Assembly (NCBI RefSeq): GCF_034314105.1
Contig: NZ_JAVIWJ010000001.1
Coordinates: 3,646,501 to 3,710,500, forward strand
Reading direction: 5' to 3'
Source: Pseudomonas sp. AB6
GTDB lineage: Bacteria > Pseudomonadota > Gammaproteobacteria > Pseudomonadales > Pseudomonadaceae
Length of the DNA stretch: 64,000 bases
Shown: positions 19,858-29,353 of the stretch, in pieces
Layout: every line of letters starts with the position of its first letter
How positions within the stretch are numbered: the first letter of the stretch is position 1
The notes under the pieces: model-generated
Told to the model about the DNA's origin: nothing
What the model saw: the letters and a program-made list of their open reading frames with translations, nothing else
Database searches by the model: none
Made by a program: the position numbers and the translations under genes

Positions 19858-20160
19858 TCAGCCCTGAGCAATAGTCTTGGATATCACTTCAACCGTGGCG
19901 CTGACTTGCTCTTGATAACGGTTGAGTTCCTTTTTGTGCCGCTGCTTGAGTTCGACTTGCTGCGAACACAGGTTCAACGCGGCCAACACCAGCAACTTGT
20001 CACCCATCAGACTGGGGTATTTGCGCTTGGTGTCTGCCAGGGCTGCCTTGAGCATAACCGCGGCTTCCAGGAGGGTTTGCTCTTCTCCAATCGGCGCCTT
20101 GATCGAGTAGTCGTTGCCCAGAATCGAGACGACCTTGATCCCGTCCCTGTCGTTACTCAT
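19858..20160 (-). CDS. zapA: Cell division protein ZapA
   Basis: A 100-residue protein that binds and bundles FtsZ. The N-terminal globular part has VVSILGNDYSIKAPIGEEQ, followed by MLKAALADTKRKYPSLMGDKL and a C-terminal coiled coil. It overlaps the upstream small coiled-coil gene by 4 bases, as usual in Pseudomonas. Unusually, the 6S RNA gene and ygfA that normally follow zapA are absent here: only a REPIN separates it from ltaE. Confidence 0.9.
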   Translation of the reverse strand: MSNDRDGIKVVSILGNDYSIKAPIGEEQTLLEAAVMLKAALADTKRKYPSLMGDKLLVLAALNLCSQQVELKQRHKKELNRYQEQVSATVEVISKTIAQG

Positions 20161-20390
20161 GCGCTGACAGCGGTAACGCGGGTGGCACGATCAACCAGCG
20201 CCTGAATCCGGGCAGCGGTCGCGCCTTGTTTTTCTTCTTGCTCCAACACATTCAATTGAAGACTGTCATTTTCATCCTTCACTTGCGCCAGCTCTGCGCT
20301 TAGCTGCGAATTAGCGGCTTGCAGCGCCTGATTCTGCTGTACGAGGTCGCCGACCAGTTGTTCCAATTGACTCAGGGATGATTCCAACAT
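20157..20390 (-). CDS. Small coiled-coil protein (TIGR02449 family)
   Basis: A 77-residue almost wholly coiled-coil protein (LEQLVGDLVQQNQALQAANS then LNVLEQEEKQ), the conserved companion upstream of zapA in gammaproteobacteria. It resembles ZapB in size and helix content and may act in division, but this is inferred. Its promoter lies in the 240-base gap shared with the divergent chemoreceptor gene. Confidence 0.85.
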   Translation of the reverse strand: MLESSLSQLEQLVGDLVQQNQALQAANSQLSAELAQVKDENDSLQLNVLEQEEKQGATAARIQALVDRATRVTAVSA

Positions 20391-20630
20391 TTTGATTTCT
20401 CAAGCAAATTTCAAGGGCGCACACGATAAAGAAAAGTCACCCCACCGTAAATGCATAACGAGTGCTACTGACTGCATTTTCCCACTCTGGTTCCTGCTGG
20501 TCGTCGGACCTATCCGAAAGACGACAAATACTCGGTCAACACACTCAAGACTTTAGTCTTGCGTCCGATAGGTGATACAGGTTGCTGTCTATTTGCTTCT
20601 CGCTGCGCGGAACGCGCCCCTGGAAATCCT

Positions 20631-22256
20631 ATGTCTCTTCGAAATATCAATATCGCACCGCGCGCATTTCTCGGATTTTCTCTGATAGGCGCATTGATGC
20701 TGATTCTGGGTGTTTTTGCCCTGACGCAAATGAACAAAATTCGCACCGCGGGCGAGGTCATTACTCAGAACACCCTGCCCAGTATCCGAAACCTGGACAA
20801 GCTGATTGAACATAGCGTTCGCTTGCGTGTGCTGTCTTTTCGCCTAGCGCTAAACCGCGATCCGATAGTCCAGGAGAAAACTCTGGACTCAATGACCAAA
20901 CGCGATCAAATGGTGACTGAAGCTCAAGCCAGTTACGAAAAACTCATCGAAGGTGCCGACGAAAAGACCACGTATAACCAGTTTTTGCAGTTGGTCGCTC
21001 AGTACCGGCAGCTTGAAGACCGTATGCGAAGTTTGAGCCGGGCCAATAAGATCGACGAGCTGGAAACGCTGCTCAACGCCGATCTTCAAGATAACTCGGA
21101 CCAGATGAACGTCATCCTGACTAAATTGGTAGATATCAATACCCAACAGATGACCATTGCTAATGCTGAAGGCGCCGATCAGTATTCGCTGGCGTTCAAC
21201 ATGGTGGTCGGGCTTCTCATCATTGCAACTTTCCTGACGGTGCTGTTCGCTTGGTTGCTAACCAACAGCATCACGCACCCGGTTTCGGAAGCCTTATTGG
21301 TAGCCGAAGACATCGCTGAAGGTAACCTGACGCGCCAAATTAAAGTTGAAGGCAGTGACGAAATCGGGCGCTTGCTCAAGGCCATGCAAAAGATGCAGGC
21401 AAAATTACGCGACACGCTGCACCACATTTCAGGGTCCGCCACCCAGCTAGCGTCGGCGGCTGAAGAGCTCAACACCGTGACCGATGAAAGTGCTCGGGGA
21501 TTGGCGCAGCAAAACAAAGAAATCGAACAAGCGGCAACGGCAGTCAACCAGATGACCACCGCCGTGGAGGAAGTCGCGCGCAATGCCGTCAGCACCTCCG
21601 ACGCGTCAAAAAATGCCACCACATCGGCAAGCGATGGCCGCGAGTTGGTCATGGAAACCGTCGGCGCTATCGAACGCATGAGCGGCGACGTACAAAGCAC
21701 CGCCGAACTGATCGGCAACCTGGCTAACGAATCCCGCGATATCGGCAAGGTGCTGGACGTGATTCGGGGCCTGGCCGACCAGACCAACTTGCTGGCCCTT
21801 AACGCAGCGATCGAAGCCGCGCGCGCCGGTGAAGCGGGCCGTGGATTTGCCGTCGTCGCTGACGAAGTTCGCGCATTGGCGCACCGCACTCAACAGTCCA
21901 CCAGCGAAATCGAACGGATGATCGGCAGCATTCAGGGCGGTACTGAGCAGGCGGTTAACTCGATGCGCAACAGCACCGAGCGTGCTGAGTCGACGCTGAA
22001 TATTGCTAAAGGCGCAGGCTTGGCGCTAGACACCATCAACGTTGCCATCGTGCAAATAAACGAACGCAACCTGGTTATCGCGAGCGCGGCAGAAGAGCAA
22101 GCGCAAGTGGCCAGGGAAGTTGACCGCAATCTGGTGAATATCCGCGACTTGTCAGTGCAATCGGCCACGGGTGCTACTCAGACCAGCTCCGCCAGCAACG
22201 AACTATCGCGCCTGGCGGTGGACCTGAGCAGTATGGTGTCGCGCTTCAGGTTGTAA
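20631..22256 (+). CDS. Methyl-accepting chemotaxis protein
   Basis: The ATG at 20631 is taken because it is followed at once by the first membrane helix ([20 protein letters not shown]). The product has 541 residues: a periplasmic helical sensor of about 155 residues (four-helix-bundle type), a second helix ([20 protein letters not shown], about 192-211), a HAMP domain, and a cytoplasmic signalling domain with the hairpin-tip motif [20 protein letters not shown]. No CheR-docking pentapeptide ends the protein. The ligand is unknown; proximity to gbcAB does not prove a link. Confidence 0.93.
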   Translation: MSLRNINIAPRAFLGFSLIGALMLILGVFALTQMNKIRTAGEVITQNTLPSIRNLDKLIEHSVRLRVLSFRLALNRDPIVQEKTLDSMTKRDQMVTEAQASYEKLIEGADEKTTYNQFLQLVAQYRQLEDRMRSLSRANKIDELETLLNADLQDNSDQMNVILTKLVDINTQQMTIANAEGADQYSLAFNMVVGLLIIATFLTVLFAWLLTNSITHPVSEALLVAEDIAEGNLTRQIKVEGSDEIGRLLKAMQKMQAKLRDTLHHISGSATQLASAAEELNTVTDESARGLAQQNKEIEQAATAVNQMTTAVEEVARNAVSTSDASKNATTSASDGRELVMETVGAIERMSGDVQSTAELIGNLANESRDIGKVLDVIRGLADQTNLLALNAAIEAARAGEAGRGFAVVADEVRALAHRTQQSTSEIERMIGSIQGGTEQAVNSMRNSTERAESTLNIAKGAGLALDTINVAIVQINERNLVIASAAEEQAQVAREVDRNLVNIRDLSVQSATGATQTSSASNELSRLAVDLSSMVSRFRL

Positions 22257-22407
22257 GCCACTCGCGAATAAATTCTCATACACGTGAACTGCGCCCCGAA
22301 CGTTGGACATAAGTCCAATTTCCAGGGTGCAGTTCAACGGGTTGGTAGAGCTGTCCACGTCTGAATATTGGCCCGTCTATAGGACCGGCCGAAGGCCGCG
22401 ATCAGCT

Positions 22408-23508
22408 TTAAAAATCGATCCGCACATCGCCCTTCGGCACGCTGCAGCACGACAAGATGTAGCCCTCGGCAACGTCTTCGTCAGTGATACCCCCGTTGTG
22501 ATCCATCTCTACTTCCCCGCCCAACTTCATCACCTTGCACGTGCCACAAATTCCCATACCGCAGGCTTTTGGAATCAGCAGACCGAGCTTGGCGGCCGCT
22601 GCGTGCACGGTTTCGCCCGGCGCGACGCGAATGCTCTTGCCGGAAGAAAGAAATTCCACTTGGTGCAAGTCCGCCAAATCAACTTCCGGGGCGTCAGCAG
22701 CGATTTCGGCTTGCTCCACCGCATCCGCGCGCGCTTCGGGCGGGGTCGCACCGAATGACTCTTCATGGTACTGAGCCATGTTGAAACCATTAGCTTCCAG
22801 CAAGCGTTTTACGGCAGTCATGTAAGGCGTCGGCCCGCAACAGAAAACTTCGCGATCCAGAAAATCAGGAACCATCAATTCCAGCATCTTCTGATTCAAG
22901 TAACCGCGATAACCGGCCCACGGCTCACCCAAACCATGCTTTTCACAAATCAGGTGCAGACTGAAGTTATCGATCCGCGACGCCATGTGCTCTAGTTCGC
23001 GGTGATAGATGATGTCTTTGGGCGTACGGGCGCTGTGCACGAAGACCATGTCGACATTGGCGTTGGTGTCGTAAAACCAGCGCGCCATGGACATGACCGG
23101 CGTAATACCAACGCCCCCGCTGAGGTAGAGAATCTTCGGGTTCGGGAAGTCCATGGCGTTGAACAGCCCCACGGGACCGTGTACTGCCAACTCCTGACCT
23201 TCATGCAGCGTGTCGTGCAGGTAATTGGAGACCTTGCCGCCGGGCACGCGCTTGATGGTGATCGAGAAGCTGTACGGCACGGACGGTGAGCTGGAAATGG
23301 TGTAGGAACGCATCACCGGCACGCCGTCTATCTCAAGCTCTAATGTTACGAATTGACCAGGCTTAAAGAAAAACAAGATTGGCTGGTCGGCCATGAAGCA
23401 GAAGGTTCGCACGTCCCAGGTTTCCTGGATCACCTTAACGACGCGCACTGGGTGACGGCCATTAGCCCAAGTCTGGGTAGTTACCGGATTAAGGAAAGTG
23501 TTGGACAT
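22408..23508 (-). CDS. gbcB: Glycine betaine demethylase, reductase subunit
   Basis: A 366-residue flavin/ferredoxin reductase feeding electrons from NAD(P)H to GbcA. The start at 23508 (MSNTFLNP) is behind GGAG. The FAD domain has MRSYTISSSP, the nucleotide domain has LSGGVGITPVMSMA, and the C-terminal plant-type 2Fe-2S domain has CGMGICGTCKV plus a last Cys in ILSCCSVPKG. It is divergent from gbcA, separated by 346 bases. Confidence 0.94.
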   Translation of the reverse strand: MSNTFLNPVTTQTWANGRHPVRVVKVIQETWDVRTFCFMADQPILFFFKPGQFVTLELEIDGVPVMRSYTISSSPSVPYSFSITIKRVPGGKVSNYLHDTLHEGQELAVHGPVGLFNAMDFPNPKILYLSGGVGITPVMSMARWFYDTNANVDMVFVHSARTPKDIIYHRELEHMASRIDNFSLHLICEKHGLGEPWAGYRGYLNQKMLELMVPDFLDREVFCCGPTPYMTAVKRLLEANGFNMAQYHEESFGATPPEARADAVEQAEIAADAPEVDLADLHQVEFLSSGKSIRVAPGETVHAAAAKLGLLIPKACGMGICGTCKVMKLGGEVEMDHNGGITDEDVAEGYILSCCSVPKGDVRIDF

Positions 23509-23854
23509 GCTTATCTCCACGGCCGAATGTCGGCCTTATAGTGCGGATTTTGCTTAAGGAGCAGTATGACCACTTACCTATCTGCGACATTGACGTACTT
23601 ATCGCAACCAGCCCCCAAAGACTGGGCTTAGCGCGTCGGGAACGGATTCGGCCATGTCGCCCATGGATAAGGATCAGTCAGCGCCCGACCGCACACTCGG
23701 CGCTAAGAACTTGTGTGCTTTTTATAAGAGATCTGTCAGAGCGCCATTCATAAGCATGGGCGGCAATCTACTGACACCTTGCGTGCTAACGCTATAAAGA
23801 ACCGTATTAGCCCTATTCGCCGACCGCTCGAAAACGGTCATGAGGACTTGAAAG
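23509..23854. promoter_or_regulatory. gbcB/gbcA divergent promoter region
   Basis: 346 bases without a credible gene between two divergent genes of one pathway. In P. aeruginosa this region is activated by the AraC-type regulator GbdR. I can see a GGCCGA-ATG-TCGGCC palindrome at 23521-23535 just upstream of gbcB, and the hairpin-like CCCAAAGACTGGG near 23616, but cannot name a GbdR site. Confidence 0.5.
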
Positions 23855-25153
23855 ATGGACGTCACCGCAACCTTGAGCTTGGGCGATCCGCTGGAACCCG
23901 CACGTAAGGCCACCGCCGAGATGCTGCAGAACCGCGAGCGCACGTTTTCGCTGCCACAGCCTTTCTACAGCGATGAACGACTTTATGAAATCGACATGCA
24001 GGAAATCTTTCAAAAAGAGTGGCTAATTGCAGGCATGACCTGCGAGATCCCTGGCAAGGGTAATTACCTGACGCTGCAAGTAGGCAAAAACCCGATCATC
24101 GTGATTCGTGGCGCCGAAGGTCAGGTGCATGCGTTCCACAATGTCTGCCGCCACCGGGGCTCACGCTTGTGCACCAGCGACAAGGGCAAGGTTGCCAAGC
24201 TGGTATGTCACTACCACCAGTGGACTTACGAGCTTGATGGGCGTTTGTTGTTCGCCGGTTCAGAAATGGGCGACGACTTCGACATGAAGCAGTACGGCCT
24301 CAAGCCGGTGAACGTGAAAACTGCCGGCGGCTACATCTTCATTAGCCTGGCTGAAACACCGCCGGCCATCGATGAGTTCCTGCAGACGCTGACGCACTAC
24401 ATGGAACCGTACGACATGGAGAACACCAAGGTGGCGATTTCCACTACCTTGTTCGAAAAAGCCAACTGGAAGCTGGTGCTGGAAAACAACCGCGAGTGCT
24501 ACCACTGCAACGCGGCGCACCCGGAACTGCTGAAAACCCTGCTGGAGTGGGACGACGTCACCGATCCACGGGCCGACCAAGCCTTCAAGGATCACGTTGC
24601 CGCGTCCGCTGCTGCGTGGGAAGCCGAGAAGATTCCTTACGCACATGCCAGCTTTGGCTTGCGTAACCGCATCGTGCGCATGCCGCTGCTTAAAGGCACG
24701 GTTTCGATGACCCTGGACGGCAAGCAGGGCAGCAAAAAACTTATGGGGCGGATCAAGAATCCTGATTTGGGCTCGATGCGTATCCTGCACCTGCCCCATT
24801 CGTGGAACCACTGCATGGGTGACCACATCATCGTCTTTACAGTGTGGCCGTTGGGCGCGCAGGAAACTATGGTCACCACCAAGTGGCTGGTACACAAAGA
24901 CGCAGTGGAAGGCGTGGACTACGACGTCGAACGGATGCGCCAAGTGTGGGACGCAACCAACGACCAAGACCGTCGCTTGGCCGAAGAAAATCAGCGCGGT
25001 ATTAACTCCGACGCTTACCAGCCAGGCCCTTATTCGAAGACGTATGAGTTTGGTGTGGTCAACTTTGTAGATTGGTATAGCGCTCGGTTGCTTGAAAATC
25101 TCGGCGCGGCGCCAGCGCCGTATTTGAAAGGTGTGGCGGTCAATCACGAGTGA
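23855..25153 (+). CDS. gbcA: Glycine betaine demethylase, Rieske oxygenase subunit
   Basis: A 432-residue Rieske non-haem iron oxygenase that, with GbcB, demethylates glycine betaine to dimethylglycine and formaldehyde. The Rieske cluster ligands are in CRHRGSRLC and CHYHQWTYE (residues 92-120); the mononuclear iron site is in ENNRECYHCNAAHPEL (about residue 210). It supplies substrate for the pathway that ends with soxBDAG in the same window. A strong terminator follows the stop. Confidence 0.95.
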   Translation: MDVTATLSLGDPLEPARKATAEMLQNRERTFSLPQPFYSDERLYEIDMQEIFQKEWLIAGMTCEIPGKGNYLTLQVGKNPIIVIRGAEGQVHAFHNVCRHRGSRLCTSDKGKVAKLVCHYHQWTYELDGRLLFAGSEMGDDFDMKQYGLKPVNVKTAGGYIFISLAETPPAIDEFLQTLTHYMEPYDMENTKVAISTTLFEKANWKLVLENNRECYHCNAAHPELLKTLLEWDDVTDPRADQAFKDHVAASAAAWEAEKIPYAHASFGLRNRIVRMPLLKGTVSMTLDGKQGSKKLMGRIKNPDLGSMRILHLPHSWNHCMGDHIIVFTVWPLGAQETMVTTKWLVHKDAVEGVDYDVERMRQVWDATNDQDRRLAEENQRGINSDAYQPGPYSKTYEFGVVNFVDWYSARLLENLGAAPAPYLKGVAVNHE

Positions 25154-25155
25154 CT

Positions 25156-25192
25156 AAATGGCGCGGTGTCCCAGTTATACCGCGCCATTTTC
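25156..25192 (+). terminator. Rho-independent terminator of gbcA
   Basis: AAATGGCGCGGT and ACCGCGCCATTT form a 12-base stem with an 11-base loop, ending in a T-rich run, directly after the gbcA stop. Confidence 0.88.
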
Positions 25193-25696
25193 TTCGTCAA
25201 TGAGTTCGCTCACAGGAATTGCGTTTTCCAGCGAAGCAGAATCCTTTAGAAAGACCGTGGCTGAACACCAATAGATCAAAATTCAACCAACAGCCGCTAA
25301 CACTAACCCCGCCGCCCTTTCCAGCCTTTCGCCAACAAGTTATCCACAGACCCACCCACAGCAATTGTGGGCAAGTCGGATTTTGCCTGTGGAAAAAGCC
25401 AAGAAAAACCGTGACTTATCTGAAAGCATACCTACAGAACACTATTGATCACTTTTTGATCATGCGCCGCAACGCCACGAGTAACGGGGCTTATAGAAGA
25501 CCGTGAACATGTTATCCACAGAAGCGCCAACAGAGATTGTGGGCAAGTATTTCGATGTAGTACGGACCTTTTTTGTGGGCAGCTGCTCACAAGCAACTTC
25601 TACACTCAATCTCCATCAACAATAACGTCGCTATGACCTGTATTTACGATAATGTGCGCCTATTCCAAAGCCAGCCACCGCTCACGGAGCAACTGC
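25193..25696. other. Intergenic region with DnaA boxes and a 38-base repeat
   Basis: About 500 bases without a credible gene. It carries TTATCCACA at 25340-25348 and 25512-25520 (plus strand) and TTTTCCACA at 25388-25396 (minus strand), all fitting the DnaA box TTWTNCACA. The two plus-strand boxes each begin a 38-base imperfect repeat (25339-25376 and 25511-25548, 32 of 38 identical) that ends with TGTGGGCAAGT. Between them TTGATCA occurs twice, 11 bases apart (25445 and 25456). Confidence 0.7.
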
Positions 25697-26461
25697 ATGC
25701 AGACGTATAGAAAGTTTGTCCTGACCGCCATAGCCGCGCTGGCGTTCGCGAACGGTGCGGTTGCTGCGGACAAAATGAAAATAGGCGTCCAGGCCGCTTA
25801 CCCACCCTTCAATAACAAAGACGCCAGCGGTCAAGTCGTGGGCTTTGATGTGGATATTGGCAATGCACTGTGCGCTAAGATGAAGGTCGAGTGCGAGGTA
25901 GTAACATCCGATTGGGACAACATAATTACGGCCCTGAACGCTGATCAGTTCAATTTTCTGGTGTCGTCTATGTCGATCACCGAAGCGCGCAAACAAGTGG
26001 TCGACTTTACTGACCCCTATTACTCCAACAAGCTGCAGTTCATTGGCCCGAAAGCCACTGAACTGAACATTGATAAAGCCACCCTCAAAGACACTCTGAA
26101 CGGTAAAACCATCGGCGCCCCACGTGGTACCTTGGCCGCGACTTGGCTAAACGACAACCTCGGCGTTGGCGCTGTCATCAAGTTGTATGACACCCAGGCG
26201 GATGCCTACGCCGACCTGAGCGCCGGCAATCTGGACGCCGTGCTTGCAGACAAGTTTGTCAGCTACGAATGGCTGAAAAGCGAAGCCGGAGAATCCTACG
26301 AGTTCAAAGGTGCGCCCGTCATCGACAACGACAAGATCGGCATCGCCGTGCGCAAAGGAGACCCGCTAAAGGAACAGTTGAACGCCGCACTGAAAGACAT
26401 CATCAACGACGGCACCTACAAGAAAATCAATGACCGCTATTTTCCCTTTAGCATTCTTTGA
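25697..26461 (+). CDS. Periplasmic amino-acid-type solute-binding protein (family 3)
   Basis: A 254-residue protein from the ATG at 25697, with GGAG eight bases before it, and a signal peptide ending NGAVAAD. Family 3 features are KIGVQAAYPPFNNKDASG, VVGFDVDIGNALCAKM, and WDNIITALNADQF. The ligand is likely a polar or basic amino acid or polyamine, but the sequence does not tell. No permease or ATPase gene adjoins it. Its stop overlaps the next gene. Confidence 0.88.
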   Translation: MQTYRKFVLTAIAALAFANGAVAADKMKIGVQAAYPPFNNKDASGQVVGFDVDIGNALCAKMKVECEVVTSDWDNIITALNADQFNFLVSSMSITEARKQVVDFTDPYYSNKLQFIGPKATELNIDKATLKDTLNGKTIGAPRGTLAATWLNDNLGVGAVIKLYDTQADAYADLSAGNLDAVLADKFVSYEWLKSEAGESYEFKGAPVIDNDKIGIAVRKGDPLKEQLNAALKDIINDGTYKKINDRYFPFSIL

Positions 26462-27669
26462 TCGGCGTACTTCAGGGCGACCAGATTCGGAAGCGGTTTC
26501 GCGAACTCGACGACTTTCTGGTGGCCCACCAAACACTCTGGCGGCCACGTCCGTTTACTCACCACCATTTGCCGTGGGAGCCTGAGCACGCCGAGCTGGC
26601 GACTTGGCTACGTTCGCGCTCACTGGCAGATGCTGAAGCCGCGCACAATCATCCACAGCGTTTACGCGCCCCAGCCCCGTTTGCACAATTGGCGGCACAG
26701 TCCATCGCACTAAGCGAGATAGGCGATTTACCATCCACCGCGCCGGGGCAATGGCCATCACGCCTAGGCACCGACGTGCCGGGGCGTAAATGGCAGCAGA
26801 TCAAAGCGTTCGCCGATGCTTTGAATTTTCGACGCACTCCTGAGCATTGGCTCGACTGGTGCGCGGGCAAAGGCCACTTGGGGCGACATCTGGCACATAG
26901 TGGCCAAGCACTGACCTGCCTGGAGCACGATCCGCTGCTGGTAGACGCAGGCAATCAACTCAGCCGACGGCTAGGCATTGATGCCGAGCATCGCCAACAG
27001 AACGTTTTGGCCGCCGATGCCGCTGATCATGTTTACCCTCGGCATACGCCCGTGGCCCTGCACGCGTGTGGCGACCTGCATATGCAATTGATGCGCATCG
27101 CCGCCGACGCCGGTTGCCGGCAGCTCGCAATTGCACCGTGCTGTTACAACCGCATCAACGCCCCCGAGTATCAAGCAGTGTCAGCCCAAGGCAAGGCTTC
27201 AACCCTGCGGTTGTCCCTAGAAGATTTGAATCTACCGCTTAGCGAAACCGTCACTGCCGGGGCTCGCGTACGTCGCCAGCGCGACACCTCAATGGCGCGC
27301 CGTTTGGCGTTTGATCTCCTTCAGCGAAAGTTACGAGGCATTGACGATTATCTGTCAACGCCATCGCTGCCCGTCGCTTGGCTGGATAAACCTTTTGCTG
27401 ATTACTGCCGTGAGCTGGCTGCGCTAAGGCATTTACCAGCCGTGGGTCAGCAAGATTGGGTGGCGCTGGAAACGGCTGGCTGGCAACGCCTAGGCAATGT
27501 ACGCAACCTTGAACTGGTTCGCGGGCTGTTTCGCCGACCGCTGGAGCTATGGTTAGTGCTCGACCGCGCTGGCTATTTACAAGATCGCGACTACGCTGTC
27601 CAACTTGGAACGTTTTGCGAGACTCGCATCACTCCCCGTAACTTAATGCTGCTTGCAGAACGTCACTAG
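26458..27669 (+). CDS. SAM-dependent methyltransferase, Methyltransf_32-like
   Basis: A 403-residue protein starting at a TTG that overlaps the preceding stop (TTGA). The SAM-binding motif is LDWCAGKGHLGRHLA near residue 140, followed by CLEHDPLLVDAGN; VALHACGDLHMQLM and IAPCCYNRI resemble the RNA methyltransferase-like family PF13679. The cytosolic location contrasts with its exported neighbour. The substrate is unknown. A later start would leave the fold intact, so the TTG is not certain. Confidence 0.78.
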   Translation: MIGVLQGDQIRKRFRELDDFLVAHQTLWRPRPFTHHHLPWEPEHAELATWLRSRSLADAEAAHNHPQRLRAPAPFAQLAAQSIALSEIGDLPSTAPGQWPSRLGTDVPGRKWQQIKAFADALNFRRTPEHWLDWCAGKGHLGRHLAHSGQALTCLEHDPLLVDAGNQLSRRLGIDAEHRQQNVLAADAADHVYPRHTPVALHACGDLHMQLMRIAADAGCRQLAIAPCCYNRINAPEYQAVSAQGKASTLRLSLEDLNLPLSETVTAGARVRRQRDTSMARRLAFDLLQRKLRGIDDYLSTPSLPVAWLDKPFADYCRELAALRHLPAVGQQDWVALETAGWQRLGNVRNLELVRGLFRRPLELWLVLDRAGYLQDRDYAVQLGTFCETRITPRNLMLLAERH

Positions 27670-28086
27670 AGCAATGAAACACATCATCCTGTGGATAACT
27701 CTGTTGATGAAAATTTTAGGACCACTGAAAAACCTAGGTAGCTAGGGAGTCCGTTTGTCATCTATTTTTTTGACTGCTGGCTAATTTCAAGAAAAAACAG
27801 CAGCTTGCAGCCCGATGAATTGCAGCGACAAAGCCCACCCTGTTTTGGCCTCAACCCCTGCTCCGGCTGTGCATAAGCATCAGAGGCATCTCGAATGGCG
27901 CCCCGTATTCTGGTGCGCGCGAATTGGCCCTACAATTCGATTCTCCCTGCGGTCTGGGAAATGGTTGTCCGGCAGCAAGTTCTGGATAGAAACCAACCTT
28001 AAATGACGCATAGATATTTTTCTAAGCGAATCAGCTAGCTAGGGGTTTACAACTTAAAAAAACTGGATATAATCTGCGCCCACCAC
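27670..28086. other. Intergenic region upstream of tRNA-Thr
   Basis: No credible gene. A reverse-strand DnaA box (TGTGGATAA) lies at 27690-27698 within 30 bases of the methyltransferase stop. The right end holds the tRNA promoter. Confidence 0.6.
28046..28073 (+). promoter_or_regulatory. Sigma-70 promoter of tRNA-Thr
   Basis: TTTACA at 28046-28051 and TATAAT at 28068-28073 with a 16-base spacer, ending 13 bases before the mature tRNA. A GC-rich discriminator follows, as expected for stable RNA promoters. Confidence 0.85.
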
Positions 28087-28162
<76 letters not shown>

Positions 28163-28169
28163 TATCTCG

Positions 28170-28193
28170 AAGCCCCGCTACGCGGGGCTTTTT
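28170..28193 (+). terminator. Rho-independent terminator of tRNA-Thr
   Basis: AGCCCCGC-TAC-GCGGGGCT stem-loop followed by four T, nine bases after the CCA end. Confidence 0.92.
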
Positions 28194-28822
28194 GGTTTCT
28201 GGGGTTTAATAAACCCACGCTCGTTTCCGCTTAAACGCCCACAAAGTGTCCACACCGGGCAGACGCCTCAAGATTGGCGGCTGCGTCTGGATTAACGCTT
28301 GGCCAATTTCGATCGCTCTTTTCTTCAGGGATGGGTTATACGTTTCGGATATCGCTGAAGGAGAGACCTTTACTTATCAAGATGCTCGTATGGCAACCAA
28401 TGAAAGTATTGGCAAGCTCGATGAGCTTTCAGAGTTCGCTTGACCGGGCGAAACACCTGCTGAGCGCGATTAAATGCGTCGCCTAGGAAAGGCGGGTGAA
28501 GGGCCGCAACATTCAGTAGACGTAGCCTTAACCCTAGGCTGACTGTTACAAGTTTGAGTTCAGTACGGAATAGTTTGACCCAGAAAAGAATGATCTACAG
28601 CCCGGAATATGCGCAAATCGCACTCACAGTCCTGCTCTTTGACGAATCTATGAGGCGAGCGACCGTAGCGTCATCCCGATAGCGCGTTCGTGTGACATCG
28701 ACACTCATCCCAGCGCTCACGACTTGGGAAGGCTATTTGACTGAAGGCAAATCCTGCGCGATCTATTTCTCTAATATGCTGTGCCGACGCAATTGGCGAA
28801 CTTCATTGCCAATTTATGAAGG
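28194..28822. other. Gene-poor stretch downstream of tRNA-Thr
   Basis: About 630 bases with only short frames and no good ribosome-binding sites. The plus-strand frame 28246-28443 (ending TNESIGKLDELSEFA) and the minus-strand frame over 28220-28370 (containing SPSAISETYNPSLKKRAIEI) both look partly protein-like but neither has a clean start. I read it as decayed mobile-island DNA, without an identifiable integrase or duplicated tRNA end. Confidence 0.4.
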
Positions 28823-29167
28823 CTACAAAATCAACTTAAGTAGACGGTCTGTGCGCAAGTGTTCACTGCAAATAACAGGGCCAACAGCGTCCCGAAGAGC
28901 ACTTTCCTTCTGTTTGCGAGTCGGATAAATCGGATACCGGTAAGCAAGGTCGACCATCTTTTTTGTTTCAAGTCTCAGTTTCTGGTCCTGCGCTTGACGG
29001 TCCACAACTTGGTAAACGCGAGCTTTGGGCATTCCGGCTTGCCTGGCCCTCATGAAACCAGTCAAAAGCTTGTGGTTTCTGCTGCATGGATCCGTGTTTT
29101 GTTTGAATTCGCTTGCTTGCACAGCGAATGAAATCGACAAGGCTGCCAATAGAAATATCACTCTCAT
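28823..29167 (-). CDS. Small secreted hypothetical protein
   Basis: A 114-residue protein with a clear signal peptide (MRVIFLLAALSISFAVQAS) and a GAGG site upstream. The mature part has two or more cysteines (DPCSRNHKLLTGFMRARQ and VGPVICSEHL), YPIYPTRKQKESALRDAVG, and many basic residues. I recognise a resemblance to small exported Pseudomonas proteins with an ARQAGMP segment, of unknown role. It is the only convincing gene for 700 bases on either side. Confidence 0.6.
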   Translation of the reverse strand: MRVIFLLAALSISFAVQASEFKQNTDPCSRNHKLLTGFMRARQAGMPKARVYQVVDRQAQDQKLRLETKKMVDLAYRYPIYPTRKQKESALRDAVGPVICSEHLRTDRLLKLIL

Positions 29168-29353
29168 TCGCTGCCTCTGGCAGATGAAGGCGTTTTAGCA
29201 CCACCTTAAGATTTGGCCATCGCCCGTCGTATAGATAACTCCGGGAATAAAAAACCCGCATTAGTGGACGGGCTTTTCGCTCAATCCCCTAGACGCATAG
29301 AGGGCATATGGCGCGGGGTAACGTCGCCCTTTTGCCTATCATTGTCAATGTGA
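29168..29353. other. Non-coding gap
   Basis: No gene seen. A weak hairpin, ACCCG/CGGGC with flanking A and T runs, lies near 29252-29278. With the neighbouring remnant this makes up the gap between two small genes. Confidence 0.4.

Noticed and set aside
25219..25506. 95-codon frame in the DnaA-box region
   Set aside because: Its translation is low-complexity and it spans the repeats and boxes; no credible start site.
28692..28928. 78-codon plus-strand frame in the decayed region
   Set aside because: It overlaps the better-supported secreted small gene on the minus strand and lacks a ribosome site.
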